From assembly GCF_004123905.1 (NCBI RefSeq), contig NZ_MZXW01000053.1:62001-126000 (forward strand): a DNA stretch of 64,000 nt. The letters run 5' to 3'. The notes beneath the pieces are model-generated. The model ran no database searches, was not told where the DNA came from, and was given only the letters and a program-made list of their open reading frames with translations. The translations under genes and the position numbers were made by a program. Origin of the DNA: Bradyrhizobium betae. GTDB taxonomy: Bacteria > Pseudomonadota > Alphaproteobacteria > Rhizobiales > Xanthobacteraceae. Positions 60,833-64,000 of this stretch are shown here, piece by piece (the first letter of the stretch is position 1; each line of letters begins with the position of its first letter).

Positions 60833-63502
60833 ATGCTTCACGGGAGTCCGAAGCGGACTCGGCGATCTGCACCCGGCAACACCCAAGCGCGACTGCTTCG
60901 CTTCCTCCTTGCAACCATGTCGGCGGCGGCGCTGACGGCCCTGTCCGCGGGATCAGCGGCGGCCCAAACGTGGACTGGAGCCACGAGCTCCGACTGGACA
61001 GTCGGCTCGAACTGGAGCAGCGGGCTGGCGCCGACCGCCGCAACCTTTGCAACCATCGATCCGTCGTCTGCAAATCCGACAGTGCTCGGCGTCAATGGTC
61101 CGGCAAGCGGGGCAACTCGTAACATATTCGTCGGTCTAAATGGCACCTCAGCCAATTTGACGATTCAGAACGGCAGTACGCTCACCAGCACCGGGACCAT
61201 TCTTGCGATCGGCTCGGCTGCAGGAAGTGCTGGTACCGTCACTGTCACCGGAGCCGGATCGAAGTGGATTCTCTCCGGCACCACTTTATCTGTCGGCAAC
61301 TCCGGGACAGGAACGCTCAATATTGAGAATGGCGCACAGGTGACCGCCAACGGCGGAGTTGGTGTTGGAAGACAGCTGGGCGGCTCAGGCACGCTCAACA
61401 TCAGCGGCGGCGGCACGCTAGTAACCCAAGTCTTGCGGGGCGGGCTCGGCGCGAGCCAAGCCAACTTCGACAGCGGTATCCTGAAAGCGACTGCCAGCAA
61501 CGCGACCTTCATCAACGGATTTTCAGGCACCAAGCTCAACATCCTCGCGGGCGGGCTGACGATCGACACCGGCGCGTTTACGGTCGGCACCGATGCCACC
61601 TCCGCCTTCACGGGCGTCGGTGGACTGACCAAGACCGGCAACGGCACTCTGAACCTCGCCGCCAGCAGCCCCTATGCCGGCCAGACCGTGATCCAGGCCG
61701 GTATCCTTGCGCTCACTGGCGCGGGCGCGATCAGCAATTCGAGCCGCGTCGTCACCAACGGGACGTTCGACATTTCCGGCATCACCGCTGGCGGCACCAG
61801 CATCCAGAGCCTCGCCGGCAGCGGCGGCGTCGGCCTCGGCGTGAAGAACCTGACGATCACCAACGCGAACGACACGTTCGCCGGCGTGATCGGTGGCACG
61901 GGTGGCCTGACAGTCACCGGCGGCACGCAGACGCTGACCGGCGCCAATACCTACAACGGTGCGACCAATGTAAACGCCGGGACCCTGCGCGCCGGGGCCA
62001 CAAACACGCTCAGCGCGGCCTCGTCCTTCAACGTGGCCTCCGGCGGCACGCTCGACCTCGCCGGCTTCAACCAGACGCTGGCATCGCTTGGCAATGCCGG
62101 CATTGTTACGCTCGGCGGCGCGCCGGGAACGACGCTCACCGTGACCGGCAATTACGTGGGCAATGGCGGCACCGCGCAGCTCAACAGCCGGCTCGGCGGC
62201 GACAGTTCGCCGACTGACCTGTTGCGGGTGCAGGGAAGCACGTCGGGCACATCGTCGCTGCGCGTCACCAATGTGGGCGGCGCCGGTGCGCAGACCGTCG
62301 AAGGCATCAAGGTGGTCGACGTCGTCGGCGCGTCCAATGGCAGCTTCGCGCTTCTCGGCAACTACGTGTTGCACGGCGAGCAGGCGGTGGTTGGCGGCGT
62401 CTATGCCTACACATTGCAGAAGAATGGCATCGCCAGTCCCGGTGACGGCGATTGGTATCTGCGCTCGAGCCTGATCAATCCGCCGGTCTCGGCACCTTCC
62501 GGTCCGCTCTACCAGCCCGGCATTCCCCTCTACGAGAACTATGCGCAGGTACTGCTCGGCATGAACGATCTGCCGACGCTGCAGCAGCGTGCCGGCAACC
62601 GCTATTGGGGCGGCAGCGATGCGATGGCGCGCGCCGGTGCCGCGCCGGCGACAGCCGCGGCTTCGCCGGCGTCCACGGCGTTCTGGGGCCGCATCGAGGG
62701 CGGGCATTCCGACTTGCAGCCCTCCAACACCACCGGTTCGACCTACAAAGCCGATCATTTGAAAGTGCAGACGGGCCTCGATGGTCTCGCCCTGGAGAAC
62801 GAGCGAGGGCGGCTGATCGTCGGCCTCACCGCGCAATATGGCCTGACGACCGCCGATGTCGCCTCGTTCTACGGCAATGGTCGTCTCCGCGTCGAGGGAA
62901 CGGGCGTCGGCGGCACGTTGACCTGGTATGGCGACAACGGCTTCTATGTCGACGGTCAGGCGCAGTCGATATTCTACCGCAGCGATCTGTCTTCCGTGCT
63001 GGCTGGTAGCCTGACCCACGGCAACGAAGGGGTCGGTTATGCCATCAGCGCCGAAACCGGCAAGCGCATCGGTTTTGGCAACGGCTGGTCGCTGACGCCG
63101 CAGGCGCAGCTTTCCTATGCGAAGGTCGCTTTCGATGGTTTTGCCGACCGGTTCGGTGCGTCGGTGTCACTGCGCGATGGCGACAGCCTGCTCGGCCGGG
63201 CCGGGCTTGCGCTCGACCATCAGAAGACCTGGAACGACGGCACGGGCATCGTGCGATCCGACATCTACGGCATCGCAAATCTGCGCTACGAATTCTTCAA
63301 CGGCACCAAGGTCGATGTCGCGGGCATCGGCTTTGCCAATGCGCAGGATCGGTTGTGGGCCAGCATCGGCGGCGGCGGCACCTACAGTTGGGCCAACGGG
63401 CGTTACGCTATCTTCGGCGAGGTGTCCTACAATGCGAGCCTCAACGACGGGTCGGACAACCGCAATTACAAGGGCACCGGCGGCTTTCGCACCACGTGGT
63501 GA
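60833..63502 (+). CDS. autotransporter with PATR-type passenger and C-terminal beta-barrel
   Basis: About 889 aa from the ATG at 60833 (an alternative ATG at 60782 adds 17 residues). After a long basic n-region the signal peptide ends AALTALSAGSAAAQ. The passenger (about residues 50-610) is Gly/Thr/Asn-rich beta-helix sequence with passenger-repeat motifs such as GGLTKTGNGTLNLAASSPYAGQTVIQAGIL and GTQTLTGANTYNGATNVNAGTLRAG. The last 260 residues form the autotransporter barrel, starting ARAGAAPATAAASPASTAFWGRIEG and ending GTGGFRTTW with a terminal aromatic residue. It is a type V secretion protein, perhaps an adhesin. A short upstream stretch lacks a recognisable promoter. Confidence 0.9.
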   Translation: MLHGSPKRTRRSAPGNTQARLLRFLLATMSAAALTALSAGSAAAQTWTGATSSDWTVGSNWSSGLAPTAATFATIDPSSANPTVLGVNGPASGATRNIFVGLNGTSANLTIQNGSTLTSTGTILAIGSAAGSAGTVTVTGAGSKWILSGTTLSVGNSGTGTLNIENGAQVTANGGVGVGRQLGGSGTLNISGGGTLVTQVLRGGLGASQANFDSGILKATASNATFINGFSGTKLNILAGGLTIDTGAFTVGTDATSAFTGVGGLTKTGNGTLNLAASSPYAGQTVIQAGILALTGAGAISNSSRVVTNGTFDISGITAGGTSIQSLAGSGGVGLGVKNLTITNANDTFAGVIGGTGGLTVTGGTQTLTGANTYNGATNVNAGTLRAGATNTLSAASSFNVASGGTLDLAGFNQTLASLGNAGIVTLGGAPGTTLTVTGNYVGNGGTAQLNSRLGGDSSPTDLLRVQGSTSGTSSLRVTNVGGAGAQTVEGIKVVDVVGASNGSFALLGNYVLHGEQAVVGGVYAYTLQKNGIASPGDGDWYLRSSLINPPVSAPSGPLYQPGIPLYENYAQVLLGMNDLPTLQQRAGNRYWGGSDAMARAGAAPATAAASPASTAFWGRIEGGHSDLQPSNTTGSTYKADHLKVQTGLDGLALENERGRLIVGLTAQYGLTTADVASFYGNGRLRVEGTGVGGTLTWYGDNGFYVDGQAQSIFYRSDLSSVLAGSLTHGNEGVGYAISAETGKRIGFGNGWSLTPQAQLSYAKVAFDGFADRFGASVSLRDGDSLLGRAGLALDHQKTWNDGTGIVRSDIYGIANLRYEFFNGTKVDVAGIGFANAQDRLWASIGGGGTYSWANGRYAIFGEVSYNASLNDGSDNRNYKGTGGFRTTW

Positions 63503-63773
63503 GCCATCCGCTCACCGAGCGCACTGCGCTTCGTAACGTTCCGTTGCGCTCTTCTGTCGCAGCACGCCGGGATGGAACCAGGATAACAATCCGGTGAGTC
63601 CGCAAAAGTCTCTACAACTCAGCGCGATAGCTCGTGTGACATTGAGCCGCCCGCGCCATCCGTTGCGTCGCAGCACGTCCATTCTATGTTGACGGCAACA
63701 GTCGCGCGGAATCGCCCAGAACGGGCTCGCGCGGAACGTGATCAGTTTCAACAATATCGGGGCACTTAACTTC

Positions 63774-64000
63774 ATGTCAGGACTTCGCGCGCGATCGGCA
63801 TGCGTTGCAATGATGCTCGCGACCTTTGCGCCGCTGCTCGCGGCTTGCGACGAATCGAATTCCGCCATTTCCGCTGCCCAGCCCGCCGATCCCGACGTCA
63901 GCGTCGTCACCGTGAAGCCGCAGCCCCGCGCGGTCGTGCGTGAGCTGCCGGGCCGCATTGCGCCAACGCGCGTCTCCGAGGTGCGGCCGCGTATCTCCGG
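63774..64000 (+). CDS. RND efflux periplasmic adaptor lipoprotein, N-terminal part (3' end outside window)
   Basis: The first 75 codons of an AcrA/MexA-type membrane fusion protein. A signal peptide with lipobox (FAPLLAACDES, Cys at residue 29) is followed by the family start DVSVVTVKPQPRAVVRELPGRIAPTRVSEVRPRISG, leading into the hairpin/lipoyl domain. An RND pump gene should follow beyond the window. The 271 bases before it contain no clear gene. Confidence 0.9.
   Translation, partial: MSGLRARSACVAMMLATFAPLLAACDESNSAISAAQPADPDVSVVTVKPQPRAVVRELPGRIAPTRVSEVRPRIS

Overview
The window reads as chromosomal DNA of a high-GC alphaproteobacterium of the Bradyrhizobium type. The evidence is the gene content (an RcdA-like DUF1465 protein, DUF2865, DUF459, DUF1192, a Bradyrhizobium-type TfdA-alpha dioxygenase), GGAAC-N16/17-CGTT promoters of the general-stress sigma factor EcfG, and many palindromic intergenic repeats typical of these genomes. 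I see no rRNA, tRNA, CRISPR array, transposase or replication origin.

Layout. 1-2.45 kb: end of a TonB-dependent siderophore receptor, a PepSY membrane protein and a 59-aa membrane protein. 2.4-9.2 kb: an envelope/stress block (DUF883 protein with a small membrane protein, AI-2E transporter, L,D-transpeptidase, DUF2865, a chemoreceptor, a 51-aa membrane protein, CsbD). Five of these transcription units carry an EcfG-type promoter that I can point to. 9.3-11.5 kb: malate synthase G. 11.8-23.3 kb: assimilatory sulfate reduction and transport. cysD-cysNC diverge from cysG-DUF2849-cysI-DUF934-cysH, followed by the sulfate ABC importer; the divergent promoter region holds two nested inverted repeats. 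23.4-33.6 kb: CAP lipoprotein, patatin-like protein with 3-hydroxybutyrate dehydrogenase, TSUP exporter, flippase, DsbD-like protein, YqgE, TfdA-like dioxygenase, two SDRs and a second CsbD-like protein. 33.8-40.2 kb: SGNH protein, MltB-type transglycosylase, GalU, diguanylate cyclase and a small DUF7662 protein.

40.4-44.1 kb is the most interesting part: a two-gene accessory locus between two c-di-GMP genes. The first protein joins an N-terminal SLOG-type nucleotide-binding domain to membrane helices resembling SLATT modules. The second joins an N-terminal TIR domain to about eight membrane helices. TIR plus SLOG is the signalling logic of the Thoeris defence system, here with a membrane effector instead of SIR2. 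I infer a Thoeris-like abortive-infection system in which a TIR-made nucleotide gates a membrane pore.

44.2-53.3 kb: EAL/GGDEF protein, quinone oxidoreductase, DUF1192, HxlR regulator with divergent SDR, a candidate CtrA-linked small RNA, rcdA, rpmE and an ABC exporter. 53.3-56.8 kb: a loose accessory patch of small secreted or membrane proteins and a 476-aa secreted protein of unknown function. 56.9-64 kb: GNAT acetyltransferase, OmpA-like and MotA/ExbB-like motor pair, CFA-synthase-like methyltransferase, an autotransporter, and the start of an RND efflux adaptor.
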